Source of the DNA: Trogon surrucura
Lineage: Eukaryota; Chordata; Aves; Trogoniformes; Trogonidae
Reading direction: 5' to 3'
Assembly: GCA_020746105.1 (NCBI GenBank)
Contig: CM036626.1
Location: 18,341,001-18,405,000, forward strand
Length of the DNA stretch: 64,000 nucleotides
Below the pieces are notes generated by a model. That model was not told the origin of the DNA and did not search any database. It saw only the letters and a list, made by a program, of their open reading frames with translations. Numbering within the stretch: position 1 is the first letter of the stretch; each line of letters opens with the position of its first letter. Positions 1 through 13,860 of the stretch are shown here, piece after piece. Position numbers and translations under genes: made by a program.

Positions 1-2589
1 CCTCAAAACAGTTAAATCAATTGCAAAGGAAGATATGTAAATGAATGAAAGAATATCTAATCCACTATTGCCACTATTAGAATATTTTATTCTATTTTGA
101 ATTACGATTAAAACTTCTTAACTTTCTAGTCTCACACGGCATATTAAGGAGCTGTCTTTTTGTAACTGTACATGTGTAGACATTAACAAAGCAAGGGGGA
201 AAAAAAAGGCTCGCAAACTGAAGTATTTCAATTATTTCAAAATAATGTGGGGTTTTTTTGCTCTCTCCTGACTTGCAGATTCATCTTTCTCTCACTTTTA
301 GGTCAACATCATAAATTAGGAGTTTCACAGCTGAGGAACTGGCACCACTGATAACTCAGAAATTAATACATTGGGGAGGAAGCAGTCGAGAAAAACAATT
401 ATTGTTAGAAAGAATGCAAAAAACCTTCTTTATAACTGTTACTCTGTATCCACGGACTCAAGAGGAAACACCTCCAGCAAGTCCCTTCAGAAGATGGTTC
501 AAGCAGTCACATTACCATGGACTATTCATGCTCATGCAGTCAATTAACTGAGTGCAGAAGGGATAACTTCTCTGCTCGTGTAAATCACTCACAAGCATCT
601 GGCCTCCTTGGTCTTCACTGAAAAGACGACACTTGGCGCGAGGTAGGTGACCTGCCCTGACCAGCTCGCCTACATCCGCAGCGGCTATTTCGGCGAGTTT
701 TGGCCAGAAGAACGGGGCACATCCACCCCACCTCGCGCAGGCAACGTGACGTCCCTTTCTTCTGCTTAGATTTAACAAGTTAACTGTTGCAAGCTATTTA
801 AATCTTTATAAATACCCTCCCCCCAAAAGAATATACTTTTGTCAGTGAAGCCAAATTATGAAAGACCATGTGGCGTGACCTACGAGACAGCACAACTGCT
901 TGCTGATTTTTTTCTTTCTTCGGTTCAGAATAAATTAGTGGTTTGTTTTGTTTTGTTTTTTTTTAACTGCAGGTCAAAGACTTGGTTTTGCTTCAGAAAA
1001 TGTGTCTGTTTGACCAGGCTTAAACTGGTGAGCATCAGTCAATGGAGGTGACAAGTGCCTTAACAGCCTCAGATACTTGGTAAGGAATGTCCCCTTGTCA
1101 AACCCTAACTGGTGTCCTGGTATCTGGTGTCCTGGTAAGAGAGCAGATACACTTCATCTCAGGGTGTCACCATCCCTCATCAGAAAGGACAGAAGGTGGC
1201 TGCAAGGAATGGTCATCAAGAAGCCCTGCAGAGACAGCCCCAAACCCCCATCCCTCAGCCAGGTGGGCTGAGGGGGCCACCTGTTACCTGGGACCCACCT
1301 GCTGACACCGAAAGTTGGAGATTGATGATGGTGACCAAGATTTTCATCATTCAGTGAGATAGCAAGAGGCAGAGACAAATAACTTCTGTAGGCTGCGAGG
1401 CTGGTAGGAGTGGTCTTGCCTCATGGTTCATTGAATTTCCAGAAAGCTTCATCTGCTGTCGTTAAGCGCTACGCTAACGAGACTGCGTGGTTTTCCAGTG
1501 ATTTGACTCCAGCAGACACAGCAAAACTTCAAGTACTTCTTTAAACCACAGCCTTAGTGATGACTAATATCAAAAACCCGAGAAAAGGGGGCAATACGGG
1601 TCACTAAAAGCTCTAAGCGTGGTTCTGTCATCAATTCGTTGCACTGTGAAGGATGGGCAGCAGTAGGAAGGAAGGGGACCTGGGGCAGAGACATCCCAAA
1701 GTGTTATTGTAAGACCTGCAGTGCCTCGAGCATTAGAAAACAAGCACACACAGCACTGTGTGCAGCAGGGGATTATTACGGAAGACTTGATCGCTTTCTG
1801 ATTTATACCAGTGTAAATTTGGAGTACCCATACGAAAAGTCAGATTGTGCTGAGCTGGTCCCAAGCGTGAGGACATCGGCCCCAGGTCCCCTCCCAGGGT
1901 GCAGAGAGGACACGTTTGCATCTGCCGGGGGCTCGGGCAGAGCCCGCTCACGGGTGTACCTGTCCCCGCTCCACCACACAAGCCACACACCTCACCCACT
2001 CACCTTCACTGCCCCAGCGCTGCTCCCAGTGCCTTCCAGCGGACCCGTCGTGCGCAGGGACTGGAGGGTTCAGACGTCCACCACTCACGTAGGAGCCTGC
2101 AAGCATCCCCAGGAGCAGCACGGGCAGTTAGGGCACGGGACCAGGCTCAGTTTCATCTCTCCTCACCCCACAGACACGGCTGACAAGAGACCGAGACCCG
2201 GCGGGGTCCCATCACATCGATCATCGCCTTTGCAAGCTTCTGCTGCTTCCACACGCAGCTTTCCTTCTCACCGAGCGAGCACAGTGAAACGGGTTAAAAC
2301 CTAAAGCCATCTATAATAATCGTTCTGAAGGTTGTCTACAGACAGTGTAGACAATAGCGCTGGATTTGGGGGGGGGAAACGAATCCCTTTTAGTTTTAAT
2401 ACAAACATTTCAAAGCACTAGAAGGTTATTTATAGGGTGTGTAAATGTAACTGGAGGGGAGGCAGAGTAAAGGGAGTTCAAAGGGCGTCTGTGAAAAGAG
2501 AAAAAACCCACTGTGTTATTGACACCGCTTCCTGCTTTCTCACACTCAACAGCCTTCTTAAAACAAACTAGAGGAAGCAACAGCAGCAC

Positions 2590-2608
2590 AAAAAAAAAAA
2601 AAAAAAAA
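2590..2608. repeat. Poly-A run of 19
   Basis: Uninterrupted A19. No processed-gene sequence was recognised next to it. Confidence 0.85.
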
Positions 2609-4499
2609 GCTGAGAGCTATTTGAAATTAAATAATACTTTTTGACAGCTGGTAGGAGAGGGACTGGTCCTGCATTCGTGCTTACAACAGCACACTGCTCT
2701 GTACCCCTGCTTCAAGTGGTTGAAACATCTGAAAGCCCAGAGGGATCCAGGGCTCGGGGCTGGTGGGAGGACGGGAAGGAGGGGGAAGAGCTGAGCCCCC
2801 ACCTGCAGCATCTCTGGGCTGGAGGGACAGCGAGGTGCTCCCGTGAGGTTCTCCCTGGCACCATGACCATCCGGCATCGCCTACAAGCTAATGCCTGGGG
2901 TGCTTTTGTAGAACAAGTGGTTTTCACTCCCTCGGACTGAGGTCACCAGTCTCCATCTCATGAGGACACCAGCTATTTTGGGATGCAGCTCTGGCCCCCT
3001 CCGCCACAGTTGTTGCCACCGGCCTTTGGTGGGAGACAGCACCAGCTGCTGGGGGCTGCCCACGCAGGCTCAGATCAGGACGCATGGGAGAAGCTTTCCT
3101 GGCAGAAATACAGCTTTAGGCAAAAAAAGAATCATGCAGTGCCTTCGCTTCTCAGTGCTTTGGAGAATCCGTAGGCTGAGCACAGCCAAGAAGAAGGAGG
3201 CTGACGGCTGCCCTGCAGCTCCCAGCTTCTCCAAGGACCAACAGTGTCTTCAAGCTCGTGCTCCCTGGCCATGCCTAGCCCCAAGGAAAGCCACCCCACG
3301 CACCTCCAGAAAGCCCTCTGATTTTTCCTTCAAGCAGGCTCACCTGCAAACACACCCACAGCCTTCTCCTTGCAGGTTCTTTGCAAACCCAGAGTCTCAT
3401 TTCGTTCTTCTGGCCTGTCTGGGGAATGTCCACTTTCTTTTTACTAGATAGTCTTGCCCAGTCTTGGGTATCCCACTGAACCCTCCTTAGCATCCCCACC
3501 CCAGTGCCCCCTGCAAAGAGCAGGTACCTTAGCCAGACACGAAGTGATGCACATGTTCTGACCCACTCATTTCCCCATGAAAGAAGAAGTTAACTCCTTG
3601 AGAATAATGAGAAGCGCTTGGTCGCTAAACCAAATCACACACAGCACCTTATAGAAGATAAACTGCCTGCTCCTCCCTCTCCTCCAAACGGCAATGAAGC
3701 AGAAAACAAGGACTGCAATTTTGCCATATTAACTCCAATTTTGTGCATTACAGAAGCCATCAGCAAGCAAGGAGGAGAGATGAGCACCAGCTGGCTGGGC
3801 ATCTCCCGCTCGGAGCAGCAGAAGAAACTCCAGCTTCTGGAGGTCTGCACCTGCAGAGAAGCTGCTCCACAGAGAGAACCAGAGAATGGGAAGAGCACTT
3901 CTGCATCAGGACCTCTCCTGTAATTGCAGCTTGTTAGACGTGCACCCAGTGGTCTTCAGGAGTTCAAAAATGTGATGGAAAAGAAAAAAAAAAATCTTGG
4001 CAGGTGGCTTGAAAACTGTTTGAGAGAATATACACTAAGAAAAGTCAGCAAATGCATGAACATATTAGAGGTGTGTATTCAGCTGGCAACAAGTCTACAT
4101 GGGGTTGTAAGAAATGTTCTCCATCACAGCACTACAAAAAAAACCCCAACAAACTGAAAAGTGATGGAGGAGAAAGAGACAGTTACATTCCTGGAAAGAA
4201 CCAGGGCAGGGAGAGGGGCACAGGATTGCATCCCTCCCATTCATTTGGCTCCAAGAGGGAAGAGGAGGCAGGTGCCCCGGCTGTGTCCCAAGGTCCCACC
4301 TGGAAACCTGCACGTTCTCCAGAGATGACCGTCCTTCTTCAAACACTTTTCACCAAGCGTTAACAAAGCCGAGAGGATTTGAAGCGCAGGACGTGAGAGC
4401 TTTGCAAACATTTACCCTTTGAAACGCCGTCTTCGTTTTCTGCTATTCCCTTTAAAAAAAATAAAACAATCAAAACCCGTTACACATTAGATTACTAAA

Positions 4500-4800
4500 T
4501 GAACAAAAAGCCTCGGGGCCTGGAGGCCCATATTCCAAATGAGGTAATCGCAGCCACCGAGGCCGGCCAGGACCAGCCCGCCAGCCCCAGGCTTTCCTGC
4601 TGAGCGCTGACAACACGTACAACACAGCCGAGTTCGGGGGGCTGGGATCCAGCCCCCCATCCTTGCGTGGTTTGGGGGGGAGGCATCTCTGAGCGGCGAG
4701 GGAGGAGAGTTTGCAACGCGCTTCACTGCGCCGTGCAGCTCAGAGACGAGCAACGCTGGGTGAAAACACCAAGCTCCGAGGGCGCTTTCCTATTTTAAAA
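4500..4800. promoter_or_regulatory. CpG-rich patch in the gene-free region
   Basis: About 300 bases with many CpG (CGGCGAGG, AACGCGCTTC, GCGCCGTG and others), flanked by AT-rich DNA. It may be a small CpG island of a distal element or of an unannotated transcript. No exon is evident. Confidence 0.35.
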
Positions 4801-6139
4801 AAGCCAGCATGCTGCAGGAAAGCCACGGGTTCGGCTGGCTGCTTCCCTGCTGCTTCAGGAGAGCCAGCCAGCGTATCAGACATTCATTCATTTTGGGCTA
4901 ACTATCTTTTCCATTTCTGAACAGCTTCAATTTTCTTGATGTCTCGGGGACTGGTTTATGAGGAAATAGAGCCTTGAGGGTAGACAGATGGAGAAAAATC
5001 TCCCTTCTCACCAAATTGATCACTATAATCTTTCATCTGCTCAGCAGAGACCCGGGCTGCCGGCATTCAGAGGTGCTGCAGCTCTACCTGCAGAGCAGCT
5101 CGGCCGGCTGCGCAGTGCCCCTCGCTCACCCCCCCGGACCGAGACCTGGGAGGAGGATGGATGGCACAAACCCAAACCGTTCCACGTGACAGAAGGATGG
5201 GGGAAGGATCAGGGCTTGCCCAGAGACAGGACTTGCACTGATTTAATTGCTGCCCTTGCCTTTTCCCTCTGCTACAGCTATTCTGTGGCATAAAGGAGCT
5301 AGTAACAATAAGAGAAACCCACCAGCCTTGCTACGAAGATCTTCTATAACAATATATCCACGGTGACAGCAGCCAGACACCGTGGGATCTCCAGCGTTAG
5401 CAGAGCTCAAGGATGGGTTAAGCAAACAAGGATGGGTTAAGCTGCTGGGAATGATCTTAACACTAAAAGAGGTCAGGAAAATGGACCTTGCAAGCTCTAT
5501 TCCCTGACGCAATGACTTTCTGCAGTCTTGGAAGTGACGAAGACGTGACCAGCTCAAGCTGGCCACTGATGCGCCAGTGGTAGAAACCATCTTCCTTCGA
5601 AAGGCAACCTTGGTTAGCTGGCATTGAGCAAAACGAAAATGTAGAAAGGAACATGCAAGGAACAATCATGACATGTAAAATTTGACCAGGTCTGTAGGGA
5701 AAGCTTATAGCTACCAGCCTACACATGATATAATTCAAATGCCTGCACTGAGATACTCAGGGTGGAGCCGTGGTGACTCCTTTGACCGTCACCCTTCTGG
5801 TCCCAAGAGAGTTTCTCCATCCTCCTGCTCCTCCACCCGGTCTCACTTCTCACTTGCAGGCTGTCGGAGCTGCTCCGCTCCCCAGCACAGCCAGCAAAAC
5901 CCAGCCTGGCCGGCGGCTGTGGTGGCAGGACGATTGCCCAGCCACGGGGAGGTTTCTTGCCAGGGTCCCTGGGAGTAGAAGTCAACAGAGACCCAGTGTG
6001 ACCATACCAGTAGGAGACCTTTTGGTGAAGCTGATGGTGCAGGTGATCCAGTCTCTGAGCAAAGAGCCAGCAGAGCCAAACCGAGAGCTCCCCCCGCCAT
6101 GCCCTCCTCTCCTTTGGCTCAAGTCACTCCCGCGGCTCT

Positions 6140-6420
6140 CAATTAACATTTAAGATTTCACTGAATAGCTGGCTGATTTATTTTATTTCTTGAGCCAGTA
6201 ATTTATGGAAATCTATTCTTAAAAATCAAACAAAATGCACTTTAATAGATGGGCCATTCTCTGACATTTCGCAGAGTAAATGAGCATTTGTGCCCAGTGG
6301 CATGTTGTCCCATGACTGAACCCCTATAAAGGGCTTAAAAAATACCTATTAGCCAAGCTCATTAGTTTAAATATCATTAAAATAAATTATATTTCTCTAC
6401 ACATAGGCCCCAAAGTGAAT
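6140..6420. promoter_or_regulatory. AT-rich block with many TAAT/ATTA cores
   Basis: At least six homeodomain-type cores (near 6142, 6199, 6243, 6348, 6361, 6375) and an octamer-like ATTTATGGAAAT. It has the texture of a conserved non-coding element; conservation was not tested. Confidence 0.3.
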
Positions 6421-6954
6421 ACTACTCTCAGTGGTTACAGGTTAAACACTCACTTACTCGAAGGACCCTTTTCACTGAAAATAGAAAGGGTGTTAAAACT
6501 AGTTTACATAACTGCCGTGGTGCAGAAGAGTCCCGGTACAGAAAGTGATCTGCCCATGCCTCACTGCTCAGTTTAAAGGCATTAACATTGAATATGCAGA
6601 ATTTACAACAGTTTTTCTTGTCCATAAGAACTGACTTTAAAGTTTCCTGCAAGTTCTGGGAACATTAAAAAAAGGTCTCTACCTTAATTGTAGATTAAGA
6701 TTTATTCATGTATCCATCTGGCCTGTTTAGAGACCCATTTTAAGGGAATACTTTAAGGTGGGTTTATTTTGGTGTAGCTCAACTTCTCACATTGCTGGTT
6801 GCAGCTCGGCAGGGGGCGGGGAGGGAGAGTGATGCTTGGTTTGTTTTTTCCATTGATCAGGCCAAAAAATTAACCAACAAAACCCCACAAAAGCAGCGTC
6901 ACCTCCATACAAACTGCACAAACACAGTCAGGCTGATTTAAACCATTCCCCACT

Positions 6955-7060
6955 GCCCGGGCTGATTTACAGCCCTCTGCTGAGCTGTTGTGCCGCGGCC
7001 GCACGGCGGCTCCTCGCACGTCCTGCTGCGCTGCGACGCCGGCTTCGGCAGCAGCTTTCA
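6955..7060. promoter_or_regulatory. CpG-dense patch
   Basis: About a dozen CpG in roughly 100 bases, including GCCGCGGCCGCACGGCGG, within otherwise AT-rich sequence. Function unknown. Confidence 0.3.
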
Positions 7061-9269
7061 TTTAAGGGTCTTGCTGCTTGTCCCAGCCCTTGCCCTGAGC
7101 CAGGACGTGGTGGCGGCCCAGCTGGTGGCCCACAGAGTGTCCCCCTCGCACAATGAAGAGGCACATGCGCACTGGGATACCTTGCAATGACACAGCGATG
7201 CGCTTTCAAACCCGAGCCTCCCAACTTACTTGCCCCCGTAAAATAATTACTCTTGACCAGCAGAGATGCGGCTGTTGATTTATGCTGCCATTGTCGTTGG
7301 CTTTGCTGAGCCTAAGCTGCCAAAAGGGAGCATCTCCTTCCATTTCTTGCCACACCTCGCCAACAAAATGGTTTCCAAAACTCTATATTGTTGCATTTTT
7401 GCTGGAATATGGAAGTTAATAAGAGGTGGTAGCATCACTAATGATGTAGCCGAGGTGCACGTGCTTGCGCAGAGGTCAGACAACCCTTGCTCTGCTCAGC
7501 CTCTCTACTATGAGTGATACAAGGGAGAAAAAATTTAGGGTGGCTCCGACATCCCTGGACTGAATTTGCAGAACTAGTAATTACCGATGAATAACGTTGT
7601 CGAGGCAGAGCACACGCAGCAACCCGAAAAGTGATTTTCACTGCCCTGTCCCAGCAGGCTCCCAACTCTCTGAAGCAACGAGGACCTTCAGCCAGGTGCG
7701 TTCTCTGTCTCAAAAGCAAACCCTCCCAAAATGCCTCCCCAACCGAAGGCGGCAGTTAGACCTCCAGTAGGTACCAGACATGCAGCTGCGGTAACTGCAA
7801 ACACAAATTAGACAGCAGGCAGTTCCGAGGGCTGGATCTCAGTCATCTCTGGAGTGAAAAGTACATGTTACTACATAAGCAATTTGTATGTTGCTATTCT
7901 CAAAGCATCACATGAGTTGTACTTTCCTTGTTAAGCAGCACCTCAAGAACATAACTGCCAATGTAACAGAAATCCAGCATTAAGGTCCCCCTGTTAGGGC
8001 TATGACAGATTGCAGGGAGAAACAATGCGGTGATTGAGGACCTGGACTAATCACGCCAATTGATATAAATTACCATGTCAGCTACACCGTTGCCGCAGTC
8101 TGCAGGTTTACACCTCATTAAGCTTCCAAGTGCCAAATGAATCAACAGGGTTCAGCAGAACCATTCTTAATTAATTGTTGTGGCAATAGGGAAAAAAAGT
8201 AACGGAAAAAGAGAATCAGAACTCTCGGCGAACGCGGGCGGGTTCGCACAAACTGAAACTGCTCCTCCGATTCCGCATTCGAGATTAAAGACGCCCACGT
8301 AGTAATCTCAGCCAGCAACTAACTGCCAGGGGCTGGTTTGGACTAGGGTGGAGTGAAAATACAGGCTGGCGACTTGGAAAAGTTTTTCATCGAGCTCTTC
8401 TGTTTGTTTTGCATAGCTCTTCAGGTCTCAACCTTCTGGTGCCTGTGAAATCTCCAGGTTTCGATTTCCCACCCCTCCCGCAGCAGGCAGAGGCCACCGC
8501 CGGGCACCTCGGCATCGCACTGAGCTGATGGAATTTGCAATTCAGCAGCTTATTTTTAAATTTAGCCCGAATGCATCCATTTTTCTACGTTCCCCAAAGT
8601 AAGATGCAAAATTTAACAGTGAGGGAAGAGGCCAGGAAAGCTGCGGTCTCACCTCTGGCAGAGCTCCCAGCCTCTCGCTCTGTCAAATCTGCCGCGCCGG
8701 GCTGCTGTGAGGACACAAGGTCGAGCTCAGGGGACAAAGCAGCAGCAGCCACAAGAGTTTGAGAAATAAAGGACTCGCCTGAGCACGATGCCCTTGACCT
8801 TGCAAGGTGGCTCTCCTCCAGCACATGGCAGCACCAGAAAGTCTCATCAAAGCCTGGATGACCTGGAGCTGAGGGCACACTGTGGGAAATGTTGCGGTGC
8901 CGCCGGCTGCGCTCGTGTCTCCTGTGGCTGAACATAGAGCTCAGCCTCCGTGAATTGCTTTAACACCTTCCCATTGCATTTTTAGGACGGATTCAACCCA
9001 GTGACGCTCCATCCCAGGCAGCAAACCCGTCTTCTGCCCGCAGAGTTACACCAGCCCATTCGTGAACCGCATCCAGACAGGACTCCAGCACAAGCGGCTC
9101 GTGCTCTCCAGGGGAGTTTTGCGTATCTTCTTCTGCCTTACCTCACACTTGCATTATACCAGCTTAAAAATCTCCCTCGAGTTCACATCTGCTTACCACA
9201 CAGCTTGTGATTGCTTGTGTAATGCGACGGTCAGTTTAGCGCTCAAACCACATTTCCAGCATTGAATGT

Positions 9270-9480
9270 CTACAGGTACTTACACTTTCCCCATCGCTGT
9301 CAGTCATCCAGCCTATTTTCCCTAATCTATAAAACATCCATCTAATATTTATGGCGCAGGGGGGTTTTTGACAGCTACAGCTTGTAGCTGTCACTGTTTT
9401 TCTCCAACGTTCAGGCCTACTCACACCAGATTGTCCAGCTATTCTATGCCATCGATTAACCTCTAATTTAAGCAATTTGC
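9270..9480. promoter_or_regulatory. Candidate element with TGACAG hairpin and ATCGATTA
   Basis: It contains CGCTGTCAGTCA, a perfect hairpin TGACAGCTACA/TGTAGCTGTCA (9369-9393) and ATCGATTA at 9451-9458. TGACAG is the core of TALE homeodomain factors (MEIS, PKNOX, TGIF). Confidence 0.35.
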
Positions 9481-10741
9481 AAGTAAAATGTGAGTTTAAG
9501 ATGAAAATAGAATACGAACACAGATTTCACGGCTTTCGTGCTTTTAGCCGAGGAGCACTGCAAGCATTACTCTTCCCATTTTAAGGGAAGCAGGGTGCCA
9601 GGAGGGCAAGGGAGGTGCCCAGGATCCCTCAAGCACATGGCAGCAGCGTAATGAGCCAAAATTACCCGTCCCCCATCCCGCATCCTCCTCCTCAACCCTT
9701 TTTAGCCCTTCTATGCCTCAGGTTGGATCCAGTGGAAGCATCTGCCCAATTTCAGGGAACTCGGGGCTCTATTGAAATAACATTAGCAGCCAGGAAAACC
9801 GGATACTGCAATTCTAGACTTCTTTTTTTTTTTTTAGGGTCCAGTTAGGTCAGAGGCTCCCAGGGAAGGCAGACATCGATCCCCAAACCGGGACAGCAGC
9901 AACTCGCTCGCGGCTCGGTGCTCCCAGCACAACGTCTCCTGCGTTCCCGTGCGCGCAAACACGGGGTGCGCATTGCGTTATCGATGCAACTGTCTTCCCA
10001 CGGCTTGCTAAAATCCAACTGATTCTTTTAAGGGACTGGCCTGGGACTTCACCCGCTTCCTCGGATTAATCTGAATCACACCTCCTACCAACCTAATATG
10101 TCAGGATTTTCTTCAGATTCTCTTTTTCCCCATATAAATCTATGCTAAATTAACAAAGTTGACTATCTGTTAAGCAAAGATTATCTTAAACCATATTTCC
10201 AAGCCTCAGAATTCCTGTTTTAGTAACTATCAGTATTAAAAAGAATATTAATTGCAGTTTGGCTTTGATAAAGTTGTGCCCAAAAATACTTACTTACATT
10301 ACAAATATTGTGTCCTCTTATGTTTATTCTTGCAATTGGTGCAATAACATTTTCATACTTGATTTATTTTAAGGAATTTAAGGTGCAAGTTGAAGGATTA
10401 GCAATCCAAACAGAATAGCAGGAATAGAAATAGGTTTCCAAGCCCATTTACAAACAGTTAATTGCTGAAGAGTTTCTGTTTACAGTGTTCTGTGGCAAGA
10501 CAAGCAGGGAGACCAGCATTGGAAAGCAGGTTCTTATGTGGAAACTCACTTCACACCTCAATTACAGCTTCTGCCATCCACTTCAGATCTGAAGTACGAT
10601 GTTTTCTCTGGTGAGAGGATGCCATTAGCACAAGGAGCAGCAAGCACTGAGGCTGTGAGCTGAGCAGCATCCCGGGAAATCACCTCGCAGGGGGAACTAC
10701 TCTGACTTGATTTTAGCCAATTCCGACAAGCAAATTGATTA

Positions 10742-10756
10742 ACACACACACACACA
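10742..10756. repeat. Short (AC)n run
   Basis: Seven to eight AC units. Confidence 0.8.
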
Positions 10757-13700
10757 TTTGTGCATGTGCACAAAGAAGCTTCCCTTCCTGCCTGTGCTAG
10801 ATACTCATTGACATCCAGCCAGCTTTGCAGTTAAGAAAAGCGTGATCTGAGACTCTTCAGTAGGGTCATTAAGAGCACGGAATTAGGGCTCCATGAGCTT
10901 ACTGTTTCAGCAATACAGAACGGGTTCAGGAAAGACATGTCACTGTGTTCACAACTCGGATCTCTAAGGATTTCAGAGCATAATCATGGGAGCATCAGTA
11001 TCTTCTTGCAATCAACGTTTTTCCCAGTTTTCAGACAGTACTATTCCACTTACTGTCAGGGACCCTACATATCCTCTGCTACTGCGACCGATGAAGTTTG
11101 CTGTCGGACATCTACAGACAGAAGGGAACTTTCAGATCACCGACGAATGACTGGAGTGTTGCCAAGCCCCTTGGTTTCATTCCCTGGCTCTCACAGGTGA
11201 CCCTCAGAGTGTTGACTTTGATACAACGCAGGGTGTCGTTGTGGATGAAGCCATGATCCTTCCCACACGGTGCCCGGCGAGCTCCCAGGCACGTCAACAC
11301 TTCTGTGCCTTACCTCTGCTGTTTTCCAAAGGAGCAGGCACGGCATTGCTTTGCAGGCCTGAACGGGGCACACGTACCAGAGTTCAGAAAAAAAGCACAT
11401 CAGGTGTCGTAACTTACACCAAGTCTCAGGGAGAGGCAGTTTCGGCTCATTCCCCAGCGGTAGGGACCAGGCACAGACCGATCACTCGGGACCAGCACAA
11501 AGTAGCACGGCTGGAAGGACGGACCAAAACTCTCAGCTTCCTTTTGCGCTCTTCGTTATGTGATCGCTTCAGACAATTTAATTCGTGAATTATTGACAGG
11601 ATTAGCAACTCCTGAGTGATCTGCCAGTTACAGCAGCATTAGGATGTATCGCATGGACACGATCAAACCTGCGCAGATGCACACTGGGCACCTCCTCACA
11701 GCGCTGCTCCGGGGTGCCAAAGCACACAAAGAAGTGCCAAGGCGATTGAAACCACAAAACGATACAACACATGACTTCAACTTTGCTAGTGGTCCAGCTT
11801 CCCAGCGCATTATTCCCCGGATGCTACAGTCCCTGTGCATTACTCCTAACGACGGCACATGACACGTGCTGGCCGTTTCTTATTCCTCAGGTATTTTCCA
11901 CTTGGACTAACAGACAAACCAATCAGATGAGTTACCCGCTTCCACTTGTCAGCAGCCTCGCAGGAATCAGCAGGAGAGCGAGCAGCACGGTCCTCTGTTG
12001 CTGCTACTGATCCACCAGCGATCCTGAGCGTGTGAGAGGGAGCAGCAGCTGTGGAGGCATTAAGCTACTTATCCAGGACAGCAAATACTGAAAAGCAGCG
12101 ACAGCTCGTCCCTGTGCTCTGCCTGCTACTCCTGCTCTGTCTCCGACAGTCCTGAGCAACTTCTTCCTAAAGCCACAGTACTTTGCACTCGCTTTTTAGA
12201 GTGTCGTCACTGAAACCCAGATTTGCAGGCTCGAGATGCTTTGACCTTGCCGGCTTTCACACTTCTACACTGAGATTTCAACATTAATCACCTAATTCCA
12301 GGTAACTGCTTTTAAATTTGTGCGAATGGGGCATGAATCTTGCTGAATGAGAAACACGGGTCTCTGTAGTGAAATAGATTAAGGGCTGCTACACTCCCCG
12401 TTTTGTTTCAAGACTTTGGTTGCAATTGCCTGCTCTAATTTGAGATAGAAAGGCTCACTATAGGGTAATTAAGCGCGCGAGGAGCTCGGGAGAGCTGCCT
12501 GCCAGCACCTGGCAGTGGGATTCCCCTTCCAGAGGCACCTGCACTAAATGGTAATTCCTTACCTCCATTTCCCACTTCGCTCCCCGAAGCTTCTCCCGGC
12601 AGCTCGGAGGAACAGATGGAGCAATCACTCTCCTCCTCTCCACAGGGTAGACCCCTGCTGCTACCCAGCGCCTTCTGCAGTTGTAATACACATAATTAGG
12701 CAAATCAATGGACAATGCGGCATATTAGAGGAGGAGGAGTTACATCAAGGCAAAACAAGAAACCCAATTTATTTACTGCAGGAAGTGGGATCTTTCTGCG
12801 TAATTGCCAAAAATTGCGGACACGAGACAAAAAGCAACGACAGCCCTGGTAGGTAGGTGCCGCAGTCGGGTCACTGCTTGGACTATTTAGAGTGCACCTG
12901 AGGGGAGATTGGTCTCATCTTGATACACAGTTGATTTATGCCTTAAACATCTCATCAGCATTTATGAGTTACACTCTCAAATCTCTCACAGGTCCATAAT
13001 TAGAGAGAAGGATGTTTATTGCCATTCATCCAACCACTGACTTCACACCAAGAAGCACAACTGAAGGTTGCAAAACCCCCCGTTGGAAGCAGCAGCTTTC
13101 CCTGCCCTTTAAGGAAAGCCAAAGCTCTCCTGGCAGAGCGGTCTCCTGACAAAACCAGCTGCTGAACTTTCTCCTCCCACTGCTCTCCAGGCACAGCTTT
13201 AATGTCAACGCTGGCTCTGCGCTCCCTGCCCAGAAGCTTCTTTCCTTCTTCACGCCCTGAGGCTCCCTCCCTATAAAAGGCAGGAGATGGTGTGGTCTCA
13301 TGATATCCAAGCGATAGGAGAGAGGCATGAGAAGCAAAATATATCAAAATAAAGAGCAGGAGTGCTATGGGCAAGCACTCTGTGAGCAGGCGAGGCAGGA
13401 TGTATGGAGACAGGACCTCCAAGAGCAACTCCACACCCAAGAAAGGGGCTCAGGCCTGAAAGCAGAGTCACGCACAGAGTGGCGCAAGCCAAATCAGCGA
13501 GGAGAATGAGAGAGGCTATTAAATTCCTGGGCTCTTCTAAGAAGGTGATCTGCCTGCCAAGACGAAACACCAGGGATCTGTTTTCAGCGCTAGAAACAGT
13601 CTCACGTGCACACACAGCAGGTTTGATCCTGGTTTACTGACTCAAAGCAAGGCTAGCCCCTGGGACCAGCCAAGAACGGGACCTTTCCAGAAGACAACCC

Positions 13701-13860
13701 CCAAAGCGTTGTTCAGGTGGTGATGAGGCCCCAAAGATCTCTCTGGGCAGAAAGTGAAGAGGTCCTTCTTACAGATGTATCGATACACCAAGCAACAGAG
13801 AGGCAAGCCTTCAGACATCATTTTGTTACACTTTTAAAGAGGTTTCTGGCATCTAATTTT

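Noticed and set aside
1639-2304. 221-codon plus-strand frame
   Set aside because: The composition is that of a GC-rich stretch, with overlapping open frames on both strands and no recognisable domain.
2590-2608. A19 as the tail of a processed pseudogene
   Set aside because: No gene-like sequence or target-site duplication could be recognised upstream of it.
9369-9405. Hairpin followed by T run as an intrinsic terminator
   Set aside because: The surroundings are vertebrate nuclear DNA, where rho-independent terminators do not apply; the motif content suits a transcription factor site better.
13000-13440. 146-codon minus-strand frame with a hydrophobic N-terminus
   Set aside because: The signal-like start is not followed by any recognisable domain; overlapping frames are equally open.
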